NCBI GenBank assembly: GCA_937900975.1
Contig: CALCPC010000361.1
Span: 1-12,214 of the forward strand
Direction: 5' to 3'
Length of the DNA: 12,214 nucleotides
DNA from: an uncultured Paracoccaceae bacterium
GTDB taxonomy: Bacteria > Pseudomonadota > Alphaproteobacteria > Rhodobacterales > Rhodobacteraceae
Shown here: one piece after another, positions 1 through 7,981 of the stretch
Numbering within the stretch: position 1 is the first letter of the stretch
Layout of the letters: the number at the start of each line of letters is the position of its first letter
Notes under the pieces: model-generated
The model's input: only the letters and a program-made list of their open reading frames with translations
The model's database searches: none
What the model was told of the DNA's origin: nothing
Translations under genes and position numbers: made by a program

Positions 1-779
1 TGAAGAATGCCTATGGCGAGGCGCGCAACGCCTATCACCTGACGGCCGACTACAACTGGGGCTACACCACCGAGGAGGCTGTGCGCAGCTCGACCGAGGC
101 GATGGGCTGGAACACGATCGAGGCGGTCAAAACACCGCTGACGCAGACCGATTTCTCGTCCTATATCGCGCCGGTTCTGCAATCGGATGCCGATGTGCTG
201 GTGCTGAACCACTATGGCGGCAACATGGTGAACTCCCTCACCAATGCAGTGCAGTTCGGCCTGCGCGACCGCATCGTCAACGGCAAGAATTTTGAGATCA
301 TCGTGCCGCTTTACAGCCGCCTGATGGCCAAGGGCGCCGGCGCCAACGTTAAGGGGATCTTCGGCTCCACCAACTGGCATTGGTCGCTGCAGGATGCGGG
401 GTCGCAAGCGTTCGTCCGCTCCTTCGGAACGAAATACGGCTTCCCGCCAAGCCAGGCTGCCCACACCTGCTATGTCCAGGCGATCCTGTATGCTGACGCC
501 GTGCAGCGCGCGGGCTCCTTCAACCCGTGCGCCGTTGTCGAAGCGCTGGAAGGGTATGAGTTCGACGGGATGGGCAACGGTCCGACGCTCTACCGGGCCG
601 AGGATCACCAGTGCTTTAAAGACGTGCTGGTCGTGAAGGGCAAAGAGAACCCAGACAGCGAGTTCGACCTTCTTGAAATCGTCGAGGTTACGCCGGTGTC
701 TCAGGTCACCTACGCGCCCGATCACCCGCAGTTTGGCGGTTCGGGCGCGACGCTGGGCACCTGCAACCCAGGCGCCTGA
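1..779 (+). CDS. ABC importer substrate-binding protein, HAAT/LivK-like (5' end cut by window)
   Basis: This is the C-terminal 258 residues of a type I periplasmic binding protein (Peripla_BP_6 / Leu-Ile-Val-binding fold). The open frame begins at base 3 and runs in from the left edge, so the signal peptide and roughly the first third or more are missing. An internal GTG at 81 is not the start. Visible features include a segment on two-lobed ligand binding (ADVLVLNHYGGNMVNSL), then IFGSTNWHW, and a C-terminal stretch with LYRAEDHQCFKDVLVVKGK, a usual late strand pattern in this family. Four cysteines lie in the last ~120 residues, including one in the C-terminal GTCNPGA, so disulfides in the periplasm are possible. 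It should deliver ligand to LivH/LivM encoded just downstream. The ligand is not predictable: the family binds branched-chain amino acids, amides, urea and aromatic acids. The family call is firm. Confidence 0.88.
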   Translation, partial: KNAYGEARNAYHLTADYNWGYTTEEAVRSSTEAMGWNTIEAVKTPLTQTDFSSYIAPVLQSDADVLVLNHYGGNMVNSLTNAVQFGLRDRIVNGKNFEIIVPLYSRLMAKGAGANVKGIFGSTNWHWSLQDAGSQAFVRSFGTKYGFPPSQAAHTCYVQAILYADAVQRAGSFNPCAVVEALEGYEFDGMGNGPTLYRAEDHQCFKDVLVVKGKENPDSEFDLLEIVEVTPVSQVTYAPDHPQFGGSGATLGTCNPGA

Positions 780-788
780 CGCGCCTTT

Positions 789-814
789 GGGGTGGGGCCC
801 TTCTGCCCCACCCT
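789..814 (+). promoter_or_regulatory. Strong stem-loop between the binding-protein gene and livH
   Basis: Bases 790-798 (GGGTGGGGC) pair perfectly with 805-813 (GCCCCACCC) around a 6-base loop, with one further G-T pair outside. It starts about 10 bases after the binding-protein stop codon. No run of T follows, so it is not a classic intrinsic terminator. In many importer operons such a hairpin protects the upstream binding-protein mRNA and lowers expression of the permease genes, and that is the likely role here. The hairpin is seen directly; the function is inferred. Confidence 0.65.
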
Positions 815-877
815 TCCCCAAAACTCCGCGCCGGCCAAGCGGGCCGGGCGCGCTTGCGCTTCGGATGGGACGGACCG

Positions 878-1909
878 ATGGAAGTCATCCTTTTGCAAAT
901 CCTCAACGGGCTCGACAAAGGCTCGGCCTATGCGCTGATCGCGCTTGGCTTGACGCTGATTTTCGGCACGCTTGGGGTGGTGAATTTCGCGCATGGCGCG
1001 CTGTTTATGTTGGGCGCCTTCTGTGCCGTCACGCTAAACCGCATTCTAAGCCTGTCGTTCACCACCATCGACGACACGAAGAAGGATTTCCTCGGCAACC
1101 CGCTGAAGGTCGAGACGCCCTATATCGAGGCGTGGTTCGGGCCAGAGATCGGGGGCGGCATCATCGCCTGGTCGGTGCCCTTGTCGATCCTGTTCGCCAT
1201 CCCGATCATGGTTCTGGTGGGGCTGGTGATGGAGCGTGGGCTGATCAAGCATTTCTACAAGCGCCCCCACGCCGATCAGATCCTTGTGACCTTCGGCCTG
1301 GCCATCGTCCTACAAGAGGTGGTGAAATATTTCTACGGCGCCAACCCGATTCCGACACCGGCGCCCCCGGTCTTTGCCGGAAGCTTTGACTTTGGCGCCG
1401 CCGTTGGGTTCGACCCCGGCTCAATCATCTATCCCTATTGGCGGCTGATCTACTTTGTCTTTGCCGCGGTCGTGATGGGGGCGGTCTTCATTTTCCTGCG
1501 CTACACCACCTTCGGCATGGTCGTCCGCGCCGGCATGGCGGATCGAGAAACCGTGGGCCTGCTTGGCATCAACATCGACCGCCGCTTTACGATCATGTTC
1601 GCGCTTGCGGCCTGTGTCGCGGGGCTCGCCGGGGTGATGTATGCGCCGATCAACTCGCCTAACTACCACATGGGCATGGATTTTCTTGTGCTGAGCTTCG
1701 TGGTTGTCGTGGTCGGCGGCATGGGCTCCCTTGCTGGGGCGGTGGCGGCCGGGTTCCTTCTCGGCATCCTCGAAAGCTTTGCCTCGCTGCCCTTCGTGGT
1801 CGAGATCATTCCGGGCATCAACCAGATCATCATCTACCTCGTCGCCATCGTCGTGCTGTTGACGTTGCCGCGCGGGCTGATGGGCCGCAAAGGCGTGATG
1901 GAGGATTAA
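878..1909 (+). CDS. livH: HAAT-family ABC transporter permease, LivH type
   Basis: Inner-membrane permease of 343 residues that forms the translocation channel with LivM. The N-terminus (MEVILLQILNGLDKGSAYAL) and the motif VNFAHGALFMLGAF (about 35-48) are typical of LivH. Residues 213-232 (start GMVVRAGMADRETVG) fit the cytoplasmic coupling loop, and GGMGSLAGAVAAG (280-292) is a conserved late motif. It is longer than usual LivH (about 290-310 residues). The extra length lies mainly in a polar segment at about 60-95 between the second and third helices, with more near 157-185. I chose ATG at 878 because the protein then aligns with LivH starts and GGGACGG lies just upstream. An in-frame TTG at 854 would add eight poorly conserved residues. 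livM follows after 3 bases. Confidence 0.93.
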   Translation: MEVILLQILNGLDKGSAYALIALGLTLIFGTLGVVNFAHGALFMLGAFCAVTLNRILSLSFTTIDDTKKDFLGNPLKVETPYIEAWFGPEIGGGIIAWSVPLSILFAIPIMVLVGLVMERGLIKHFYKRPHADQILVTFGLAIVLQEVVKYFYGANPIPTPAPPVFAGSFDFGAAVGFDPGSIIYPYWRLIYFVFAAVVMGAVFIFLRYTTFGMVVRAGMADRETVGLLGINIDRRFTIMFALAACVAGLAGVMYAPINSPNYHMGMDFLVLSFVVVVVGGMGSLAGAVAAGFLLGILESFASLPFVVEIIPGINQIIIYLVAIVVLLTLPRGLMGRKGVMED

Positions 1910-1912
1910 GCC

Positions 1913-3121
1913 ATGCTGAAACTTGGAAAAAAAGACGCGGGCCTGTTTCTGTTCGTCGTCATCATCACGCTTCTGGCGCCGTTCATCCTGAACCCTTTTC
2001 CAGAAAGCTCGGCCTTCGCACAGTTTAACGCGGGCTATCCCGATCTGATGCAACGCTTTGTGATCTTTGGGATTTTCGCCATCGGATTCAACATCCTCTT
2101 TGGGCTAACCGGCTATCTTTCATTCGGTCATGCGGCGTTTCTTGGCGTCGGCTCTTACGCCGCGATCTGGATGATGAAGCTTCTGACGATGAATGTGATC
2201 CCGGCGATCATCGCCTCGGTGATCTTTGCGGGCCTCTTTTCGCTGGTCGTCGGCTATATCAGCCTGCGCCGCTCTGGCATCTATTTCTCGATCCTGACCC
2301 TGGCTTTTGCGCAAATGTCCTTTGCGATGGCCTATTCCGTGCTGACCCCGATCACGGGGGGGGAGACCGGGCTGCAGCCCAAGGTGAACGACCCCCGCAT
2401 CTTCGACGGCGCGCTGGCCGAGGGCACCACACCAACGGCCGGGCTTTTCGGCGTGAAGATGCGCGACAGTTTGGAATGGTCGGTCGGCGATTGGCTGTTC
2501 ACGTTCAATTTCGGCTATTATTTCGCGGCGATCATGATGCTGGCCGCGTTTTATGTGTCGATCCGCATCTTCCGCTCTCCCTTCGGGATGATGCTACGGG
2601 GCGTGAAGACCAACCAACAACGCCTGAACTATACCGGGCTCAACTCAAAACCCTACACCCTGGCGGCCTTCGTGATCTCGGGCATGTATGCGGGGTTGGC
2701 CGGCGGCTTGCTGGTCGCGATGGACACCCAGGTGGGGCCAGAGCGGATGTTCTGGACCGCAAGCGGGGAGGTTGTGCTGATGGCGATCCTCGGCGGTGCG
2801 GGCACGTTGATCGGGCCGGTGCTGGGGGCGGGCTTTATCAAATACATGGAAAACATCGTCTCGAAGATCAACGACACGATCCTGCACCAGTGGTTTTACT
2901 GGCTGCCCGATGGGCTAGAGGACGCGGTGGTCGCCATGATCTATCCCTTTATCGGCAAGGGCTGGCATCTGACGCTGGGCATCATGTTCATGGCCGTCGT
3001 CATCTTCCTTCCCGGCGGTTTGGTTGAGGGCGGCCAGCGGATCGCGGGCTGGGTGCGCGGCCGGTTCCGCGGCAAGGAAAGCCCAACATCCGGCAAAGCG
3101 GCCGGCACCCCGGCGGAGTAA
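1913..3121 (+). CDS. livM: HAAT-family ABC transporter permease, LivM type
   Basis: Second inner-membrane permease, 402 residues, predicted partner of LivH. The LivM hallmark [18 protein letters not shown] is at about 67-84, followed by [15 protein letters not shown] (123-137). A further helix-rich half contains the coupling segment around [19 protein letters not shown] and the motif [18 protein letters not shown]. Two polar insertions appear periplasmic: about 145-190, and a segment near [17 protein letters not shown]. The C-terminus carries a basic, proline/glycine-rich cytoplasmic tail of about 25 residues. A strong Shine-Dalgarno GGAGG (1900-1904) overlaps the end of livH, 8 bases before the ATG. 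A run of eight G at 2356-2363 lies inside codons 148-151. livG starts 5 bases after the stop, so translation is probably coupled. Confidence 0.93.
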   Translation: MLKLGKKDAGLFLFVVIITLLAPFILNPFPESSAFAQFNAGYPDLMQRFVIFGIFAIGFNILFGLTGYLSFGHAAFLGVGSYAAIWMMKLLTMNVIPAIIASVIFAGLFSLVVGYISLRRSGIYFSILTLAFAQMSFAMAYSVLTPITGGETGLQPKVNDPRIFDGALAEGTTPTAGLFGVKMRDSLEWSVGDWLFTFNFGYYFAAIMMLAAFYVSIRIFRSPFGMMLRGVKTNQQRLNYTGLNSKPYTLAAFVISGMYAGLAGGLLVAMDTQVGPERMFWTASGEVVLMAILGGAGTLIGPVLGAGFIKYMENIVSKINDTILHQWFYWLPDGLEDAVVAMIYPFIGKGWHLTLGIMFMAVVIFLPGGLVEGGQRIAGWVRGRFRGKESPTSGKAAGTPAE

Positions 3122-3126
3122 GGCAG

Positions 3127-3885
3127 ATGGGCATCCTAGAGGTTCAAAACGTCAACAAGCGCTTCGGCGGTTTGCAAGCGCTCAACAACGTCAATCTCGA
3201 CGTTGTCGAAGGGTCGGTCCACGCCATCATCGGGCCGAACGGGGCGGGCAAATCCACGCTGCTCAACTGTTTTGTGGGGCGTCTTGTGCCCGACACCGGC
3301 AGCGTGATGTTCAACGGGCAAAGCCTTCTGGGCATCAAGCCGCATGAGATCAACCAAACCGGCGTCAGCCGCGTTTTCCAGACGCCTGAGATCTTTACCG
3401 ATCTGACGGTCATCGAAAACGTCATGATCCCGGCCTTTGCCAAACGCGATGGGGCCTACAAACTGAACCCGTTCAAGCGCGTCCAGGACGAGGCGGAGAT
3501 CCGCGACCATGCCGAGCACACGCTTGAGGATGTCGGACTGGCTGACAAGCTTGACATGACCGCCAGCGAGATGAGCCGGGGCGACAAACGCCGGCTAGAG
3601 ATGGCGATGTGCCTGGTCCAGGACCCCAAGCTCTTGCTGCTGGATGAGCCGACGGCCGGCATGGCGCGCGCCGACACCAACCGCACCATCGATCTTCTAA
3701 AACACATTGGCGAAAGCCGGGGCATTACAAAGGTGGTGATCGAGCACGATATGCACGTCGTCTTCAGCCTTGCCGACAAGATCAGCGTGCTCGCCCAAGG
3801 CACGGTACTGGTCGAAGATGTGCCCGAAAACATCAAAGGGCACCCCAAGGTGCGGGAAGCCTATCTGGGGGAGGCGCAGGTATGA
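3127..3885 (+). CDS. livG: HAAT-family ABC transporter ATPase, LivG type
   Basis: Cytoplasmic ATPase subunit of 252 residues that pairs with LivF to power the importer. Walker A GPNGAGKST is at 36-44, the Q-loop glutamine at 85 (RVFQTPEIF), Walker B LLLLDEP at 169-175 and the H-loop histidine at 207 (VIEHDM). GxxxVFQ...LTVIENVM is a standard LivG arrangement. The ABC signature is unusual: where LivG proteins carry a form of LSxGQ, this one reads MSRGDKRRLE (149-158). The key serine and glycine remain, but the first Gly is Arg and the Gln is Asp. The C-terminus (about 230-252, HPKVREAYLGE) matches the usual LivG tail. The ATG follows GGAGTAAGG and the gene overlaps livF by 4 bases. Confidence 0.94.
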   Translation: MGILEVQNVNKRFGGLQALNNVNLDVVEGSVHAIIGPNGAGKSTLLNCFVGRLVPDTGSVMFNGQSLLGIKPHEINQTGVSRVFQTPEIFTDLTVIENVMIPAFAKRDGAYKLNPFKRVQDEAEIRDHAEHTLEDVGLADKLDMTASEMSRGDKRRLEMAMCLVQDPKLLLLDEPTAGMARADTNRTIDLLKHIGESRGITKVVIEHDMHVVFSLADKISVLAQGTVLVEDVPENIKGHPKVREAYLGEAQV

Positions 3886-4646
3886 CGCTGCAAGACGAAG
3901 ACTATTCCAAAGCTTCGGCCGGCCATCTTCCGCGCCAGGAGCCGGCCTATTGTTCGGTCCACGACATCCACGCATATTACGGCGAAAGCTATATCGTCCA
4001 GGGCGTCAGTTTTAACGTGCATGAGGGTGAGATCCTGGCCTTGCTCGGCCGCAACGGCGCCGGTAAAACCTCGACCTTGCGCAGCATCGCCCGGGTTGAT
4101 GAGCCGATGGTGACGCATGGCGAGATCTGGCTCGACCACAAACCCCTGCATCGGATGCGGTCTCACGAAGCGAGCGGCGAGGGCGTCGCCCTGGTGCCGG
4201 AGGACCGGCGCATCATCCCCGGTCTGACGGTGGAGGAAAACCTGAAGCTGGCGCAGATCGCGCCGCCCGTTGGCTGGTCGATTGAGCGGATTTATGAGCT
4301 TTTCCCGCGGCTTGGAGAGCGTGCCAAGCAGGAGGGCGTGACCCTGTCGGGGGGTGAACAGCAGATGCTGGCCATCGGTCGGGCGCTGGCGCGGGATGTC
4401 AAACTTCTGCTGCTGGATGAGCCCTATGAGGGTTTGGCGCCCGTCATCGTCCAAGAGATTGAGCGCACGCTGGCCGAGATCAAAAGCCTTGGCATGACCA
4501 CCATCATCGTGGAGCAAAACGCGATTGCGGCGCTGCAGCTTGCCGACCGCGCGGTAATCCTTGACATGGGGCAGGTGGTTTTCGACGGGACGGCGCAGGA
4601 GGTGCTCGACAACGCCGAACTGCGTGAGGAATATCTGGCGATCTAG
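3882..4646 (+). CDS. livF: HAAT-family ABC transporter ATPase, LivF type
   Basis: Second cytoplasmic ATPase, 254 residues. Walker A GRNGAGKT is at 56-63, VPEDRRIIPGLTVEENL (105-121) is the typical LivF replacement of the Q-loop region, the intact signature LSGGEQQMLAIGRAL is at 155-169, and Walker B LLLLDEP is at 175-181. The H-loop position reads VEQN (210-213), the glutamine variant that is normal for LivF. The protein has about 20 extra polar residues at the N-terminus (MTLQDEDYSKASAGHLPRQE) before the first strand. The ATG overlaps the livG stop (ATGA), and GGGGGAGG lies just upstream, so this start is well supported. Because the LivF signature is intact while that of LivG is altered, the two ATP sites may not be equivalent. 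Confidence 0.95.
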   Translation: MTLQDEDYSKASAGHLPRQEPAYCSVHDIHAYYGESYIVQGVSFNVHEGEILALLGRNGAGKTSTLRSIARVDEPMVTHGEIWLDHKPLHRMRSHEASGEGVALVPEDRRIIPGLTVEENLKLAQIAPPVGWSIERIYELFPRLGERAKQEGVTLSGGEQQMLAIGRALARDVKLLLLDEPYEGLAPVIVQEIERTLAEIKSLGMTTIIVEQNAIAALQLADRAVILDMGQVVFDGTAQEVLDNAELREEYLAI

Positions 4647-4714
4647 GCGCCTCGGCGCCCTTTCAGGACCGCGTATTCCACGCTAAACGGGGCTTGGGGC
4701 CGCTCTGCCCCCAG
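4646..4714 (+). terminator. Two stem-loops after livF, possible weak terminator
   Basis: The first hairpin pairs GGCGC (4646-4650) with GCGCC (4655-4659) around CTCG and is followed by CCTTTC. The second pairs GGGGC (4696-4700) with GCCCC (4707-4711) around a 6-base loop, with possible extra pairs if C4712 bulges. Neither has a real T run, so termination would be partial or Rho-assisted. Together they fill much of the 114-base gap before acs. That gap is the only place between livH and acs where a new promoter for acs could lie, but I could not identify convincing -35/-10 boxes. Confidence 0.4.
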
Positions 4715-4760
4715 AACGTGGGGTCGCCCGCGTCAAACAAAACCGTAAACGGGGGAAGTA

Positions 4761-6713
4761 ATGTCCGATACGATCGCCGCACCGGCACCAACCGATGGCC
4801 GCGCCTGGCATATCGATGCCGCAACTTATGAGGCGATGTATACCCGGTCGATCAGCGATCCGGACGGGTTTTGGGCAGAGCATGGGCAGAGGCTGGACTG
4901 GATCAAACCCTTTTCCACCGTGCGCACCGTCAGCTATGCGCATCCCGATGTCTCGATCAAATGGTTCGAGGACGGCACGCTGAATGTGGCCGCGAATTGC
5001 ATCGACCGGCATCTGGCAACCCGCGCGGACCAAACCGCCATCATTTGGGAACCGGACGACCCCAACGACGCCGCAGAGCACATCACCTATCGCCAGCTTC
5101 ACGCCCATGTCTGCCGCTTTGCCAATGTGCTGAAAGCAATGGGCGTCGGCAAGGGCGACCGGGTCGTGATCTACCTTCCGATGATCCCAGAGGCGGCCTA
5201 TGCCATGCTCGCCTCAGCGCGGATTGGCGCCATCCACTCCATCGTTTTCGCCGGGTTCAGCCCCGATGCGCTGGCCAACCGGGTTGACGATTGCCGCGCC
5301 AAGGTCGTGATCACCGCCGATGGCGCGCCGCGCGGCGGGCGCGTGACCAACCTGAAGGATAACGTCAACCAGGCCTTGAACCATACGGCCGAGGATCCAA
5401 AGGTGCTGTGCGTTCGCCGCACCGGCCAACAGGTCGCGTGGGTGGCCGGGCGCGATCACTGGCTGCATGAGGTGGAGACGGAGGTCGCGGACGACTGCCC
5501 GCCCGAGGAGGTCGGTGCCGAGGATCCTTTGTTCATCCTCTACACGTCGGGCTCTACCGGAAAGCCCAAGGGCGTTGTCCACACGACGGCAGGCTATCTG
5601 GTTTACGCCGCTATCACCCATGAATACACGTTCGATTACCACGATGGGGATGTGTTCTGGTGCACGGCGGATGTCGGCTGGGTGACCGGGCACAGCTATA
5701 TCGTCTATGGCCCCCTGGCCAACGGCGCCACGACGCTGATGTTTGAGGGCGTGCCGACCTATCCCGATGCCTCTCGCTTTTGGTCGGTCTGCGAAAAGCA
5801 TAAGGTCAATCAGTTCTACACCGCGCCGACGGCGATCCGGGCCCTGATGGGCAAGGGCAAAGAATGGGTTGAAAAGGCCGACCTGTCGTCACTGCGCCTT
5901 CTTGGCACGGTGGGAGAGCCGATCAATCCCGAAGCTTGGAATTGGTACAACGACGTTGTCGGCAAGGGCCGCTGTCCCATTGTCGATACGTGGTGGCAGA
6001 CCGAAACCGGCGGGCACCTGATCACACCCCTTCCCGGCGCGATCCCGACAAAGCCGGGCTCTGCCACCAAACCGTTTTTCGGGGTAGAGCCCGTGATCCT
6101 CGATCCAACAAGCGGTGTCGAGATCGACGAGACGGCGGCGGAGGGCGTGTTGTGCATGAAAACCTCCTGGCCGGGCCAAATGCGGACCGTTTGGGGCGAT
6201 CATGAGCGGTTTGTGAAGACTTATTTCTCGGATTACAAAGGCTATTACTTCACCGGCGATGGCTGCCGGCGGGATGCGGACGGCTACTACTGGATAACCG
6301 GCCGGGTCGACGATGTGATCAACGTCTCGGGCCACCGCATGGGCACGGCGGAGGTGGAAAGCGCGCTGGTCGCGCATGAGAAAGTCGCCGAAGCCGCTGT
6401 CGTCGGCTATCCCCACGACATCAAGGGCCAGGGCATCTATGCCTATGTTACGCTGATGAACGGGATTGAGCCCGACGAAGTGCTGCGCAAGGAATTGAGC
6501 GATTGGGTCCGCCACGAATTTGGGCCTATCGCCAAACCGGACCTGATCCAATGGGCGCCGGGCCTGCCGAAACCCCGGTCTGGCAAAATCATGCGCCGCA
6601 TCCTGCGCAAAATCGCCGAGGATGATTTCGGCGCGCTTGGCGATATCTCGACCCTTGCGGAGCCGCAGGTCGTGGACGAGCTGATCGACAACCGCATGAA
6701 CCGAAAAGGCTGA
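4761..6713 (+). CDS. acs: Acetyl-CoA synthetase (acetate-CoA ligase, AMP-forming)
   Basis: Cytoplasmic enzyme of 650 residues that makes acetyl-CoA from acetate, CoA and ATP through acetyl-AMP, allowing growth on acetate. The length and all motifs match Acs. The N-terminal Acs domain is at about 20-75 and the ATP-binding P-loop [14 protein letters not shown] at 261-274. [14 protein letters not shown] (306-319) carries the Val-Thr pair of the acetate pocket. [10 protein letters not shown] (409-418) has the second Trp that restricts the enzyme to acetate. The hinge/core [20 protein letters not shown] (514-533) is intact, as is [11 protein letters not shown] (603-613) with the catalytic lysine K609, the residue acetylated for control in this family. 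GGGGGAAG lies just before the ATG. The gene sits 114 bp after livF and 12 bp before a DMT permease. Acetate is the likeliest substrate; slower use of propionate is common in this family. Confidence 0.96.
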   Translation: MSDTIAAPAPTDGRAWHIDAATYEAMYTRSISDPDGFWAEHGQRLDWIKPFSTVRTVSYAHPDVSIKWFEDGTLNVAANCIDRHLATRADQTAIIWEPDDPNDAAEHITYRQLHAHVCRFANVLKAMGVGKGDRVVIYLPMIPEAAYAMLASARIGAIHSIVFAGFSPDALANRVDDCRAKVVITADGAPRGGRVTNLKDNVNQALNHTAEDPKVLCVRRTGQQVAWVAGRDHWLHEVETEVADDCPPEEVGAEDPLFILYTSGSTGKPKGVVHTTAGYLVYAAITHEYTFDYHDGDVFWCTADVGWVTGHSYIVYGPLANGATTLMFEGVPTYPDASRFWSVCEKHKVNQFYTAPTAIRALMGKGKEWVEKADLSSLRLLGTVGEPINPEAWNWYNDVVGKGRCPIVDTWWQTETGGHLITPLPGAIPTKPGSATKPFFGVEPVILDPTSGVEIDETAAEGVLCMKTSWPGQMRTVWGDHERFVKTYFSDYKGYYFTGDGCRRDADGYYWITGRVDDVINVSGHRMGTAEVESALVAHEKVAEAAVVGYPHDIKGQGIYAYVTLMNGIEPDEVLRKELSDWVRHEFGPIAKPDLIQWAPGLPKPRSGKIMRRILRKIAEDDFGALGDISTLAEPQVVDELIDNRMNRKG

Positions 6714-6725
6714 CGCAAGGACCCT

Positions 6726-7580
6726 TTGTCAGAGCCCATTCCCTGGCGCCCCATCGGCATCATGCTGATCGCAATGTCCTGCATTCCCGCAGGCGACGCG
6801 ATGGCAAAGCTTTTGGTGCAGCACTATGCCGTGCCGACGACGTTTATCGCCTGGGCGCGGTTCGGTGTCGGATTTTTATTGATCCTGCCGTTCGTCAATC
6901 GCCGTAACTTTCGGCTTGCGGGGCTTATGGATTGGCGTGTGCTGCTGCGCGGCGTTTTGATCGGCGCGGCGGTCAGCGCTATTCTGCGCGGCGTGGCGGC
7001 GGAGGATTTGGCGACCGTTTTCGGTGCCTTCTTTATCGGCCCCATCCTCAGCTATTTTCTGTCCGCCCTGGTTTTGGGGGAGAGGATCGGCGCGGCGCAG
7101 ACCGCGCTGTTGTTTATTGGTTTTTGCGGTGTGCTTTTGGTGGTGAAGCCGGGGTTCGGCATGACACCAGGCGTCACATTCGCAGCGCTGGCCGGCGTAC
7201 TTTACGGCATTTACCTGACGACGGGGCGTTGGCTATCCTCAGCCACGCCGCCCATGCCGCTGCTTTTTGCGCAGCATCTGGTGGTAAGAGGCGTTCTTAC
7301 ACCGACCGGTTTGCCGGATACGCCGGAAATCGGGGGCGCGATGGGACCGCTTTTGCTGCTCAGCGGCTTGTTTTCGATGCTTGGCAACTTTCTCCTGCTG
7401 TTCGCCTATCGCGCGGGTGAGGCGACGCGGCTTGCCCCGTTCGTCTATTTCCAACTGGTCGCGGCGACGGTGCTGGGCCTTGTCATCTTTGGCGATTTAC
7501 CGGATGCGCTGGCGCTTTTGGGGGTGCTGCTGTTGCTGGCCTCTGGTTTCGCGTCGCTTGCTTTGCGCCGTCCGGCGTGA
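6726..7580 (+). CDS. EamA/DMT-family 10-TM permease (TTG start)
   Basis: Inner-membrane protein of 284 residues with two EamA repeats, about ten hydrophobic helices. The first repeat runs roughly 10-140 and includes FIAWARFGVGFLLILP and FFIGPILSYFLSALVLGERIG (103-122). The second runs 148-280 and includes LAPFVYFQLVAATVLGLVIFGDLPD (236-260). The pattern of a glutamate or aspartate with glycine after the fourth helix of each repeat is typical of drug/metabolite exporters. I chose TTG at 6726 because AAGGA (6717-6721) lies 4 bases upstream and it gives the full first helix. The next ATG (6762) would cut into that helix. The helix near 181-197 is less hydrophobic than usual. The start is only 12 bases after acs, so the two are probably co-transcribed. 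The substrate is unknown; export of amino acids or other metabolites is common in the family. Confidence 0.85.
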   Translation: MSEPIPWRPIGIMLIAMSCIPAGDAMAKLLVQHYAVPTTFIAWARFGVGFLLILPFVNRRNFRLAGLMDWRVLLRGVLIGAAVSAILRGVAAEDLATVFGAFFIGPILSYFLSALVLGERIGAAQTALLFIGFCGVLLVVKPGFGMTPGVTFAALAGVLYGIYLTTGRWLSSATPPMPLLFAQHLVVRGVLTPTGLPDTPEIGGAMGPLLLLSGLFSMLGNFLLLFAYRAGEATRLAPFVYFQLVAATVLGLVIFGDLPDALALLGVLLLLASGFASLALRRPA

Positions 7581-7615
7581 TTCACTGGGCCAAAAGACGC
7601 GCAAAAGCGCCGGAC
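7570..7615 (+). repeat. Inverted repeat spanning the end of the DMT gene
   Basis: GTCCGGCG (7570-7577) and CGCCGGAC (7608-7615) are perfect complements 30 bases apart, bracketing the DMT stop codon. They could form a long-loop hairpin in the mRNA before the I78 gene, or be chance in GC-rich DNA. No T run follows. Confidence 0.3.
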
Positions 7616-7631
7616 AGAGCAGGAGAACGCG

Positions 7632-7889
7632 ATGCGAATGACGGCAATTTTGATGGCCATCCTTGTCGCTGGCTGTGAAACGGGTGGCATCGGGGCCGCT
7701 GAATGCGGGGCGAACCAGGCGGGCGATCTGGTGGGACAAAGCCTAATCGACCTGACCGATGCGACCTTCCCGGCCACGGTCACGCGGTTCATCAATCCCG
7801 GCGATGCGATCACCGAGGATGTGCGGCCGGATCGGATGAACATCACGCTTGACGAAAACGGCGTGGTCACGGGTGTTTTCTGCGGCTGA
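7632..7889 (+). CDS. Small I78-family peptidase-inhibitor-like lipoprotein
   Basis: An 85-residue protein with a short lipoprotein signal. The N-terminus (MRMTAILMAILVAGC) ends in the lipobox VAGC, with lipidation predicted at Cys15, so the mature part would be anchored in a membrane facing the periplasm. The mature domain matches the I78 inhibitor pattern: ECGANQAGDLVGQ (24-36), then a VTRFINPGDAITEDVRPDRM core (50-69), then NITLDENGVVTGVFCG (70-85). The family includes a fungal inhibitor of serine proteases, and bacterial members are mostly untested, so inhibition is inferred. Two mature cysteines, Cys25 and Cys84, bracket the domain and may form a disulfide. AGGAG lies 6 bases before the ATG. 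It lies 51 bases after the DMT gene on the same strand and ends convergent with the minus-strand genes. Confidence 0.82.
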   Translation: MRMTAILMAILVAGCETGGIGAAECGANQAGDLVGQSLIDLTDATFPATVTRFINPGDAITEDVRPDRMNITLDENGVVTGVFCG

Positions 7890-7900
7890 CAAGCGCCGCA
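7881..7900 (+). terminator. Small stem-loop over the I78 stop codon
   Basis: TGCGGC (7881-7886) pairs with GCCGCA (7895-7900), with the TGA stop in the loop. It lies at the start of the ~90-base gap between convergent genes, where some termination is expected. There is no T run, and the rest of the gap (7901-7981) shows no clear bidirectional terminator. Confidence 0.25.
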
Positions 7901-7981
7901 GACGGCCGAATGCACCCCCTGCTGCGTTGAAATCGTTGATTTAAGGCAGCGCTGTGCGCGCCAGGTCTTTTACGAAACGCT

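Noticed and set aside
81..779. GTG at 81 as the start of the binding-protein gene
   Set aside because: The frame is open and family-like up to the left edge at base 3, so the gene continues out of the window.
854..877. TTG at 854 as the livH start
   Set aside because: It adds eight residues unlike LivH starts; ATG at 878 has a ribosome site and a typical N-terminus.
1927..1933. A7 run at livM codons 5-7 as a programmed frameshift site
   Set aside because: It is so near the start that a shift would have no useful product, there is no clear stimulatory structure, and the zero frame encodes a full LivM.
3861..4517. 218-codon minus-strand frame opposite livF, and similar frames opposite livH (1421-2053) and acs (5214-5801, 5889-6551)
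   Set aside because: All lie antisense to clear genes, with His/Arg/Asp-rich sequence typical of shadows in GC-rich genomes.
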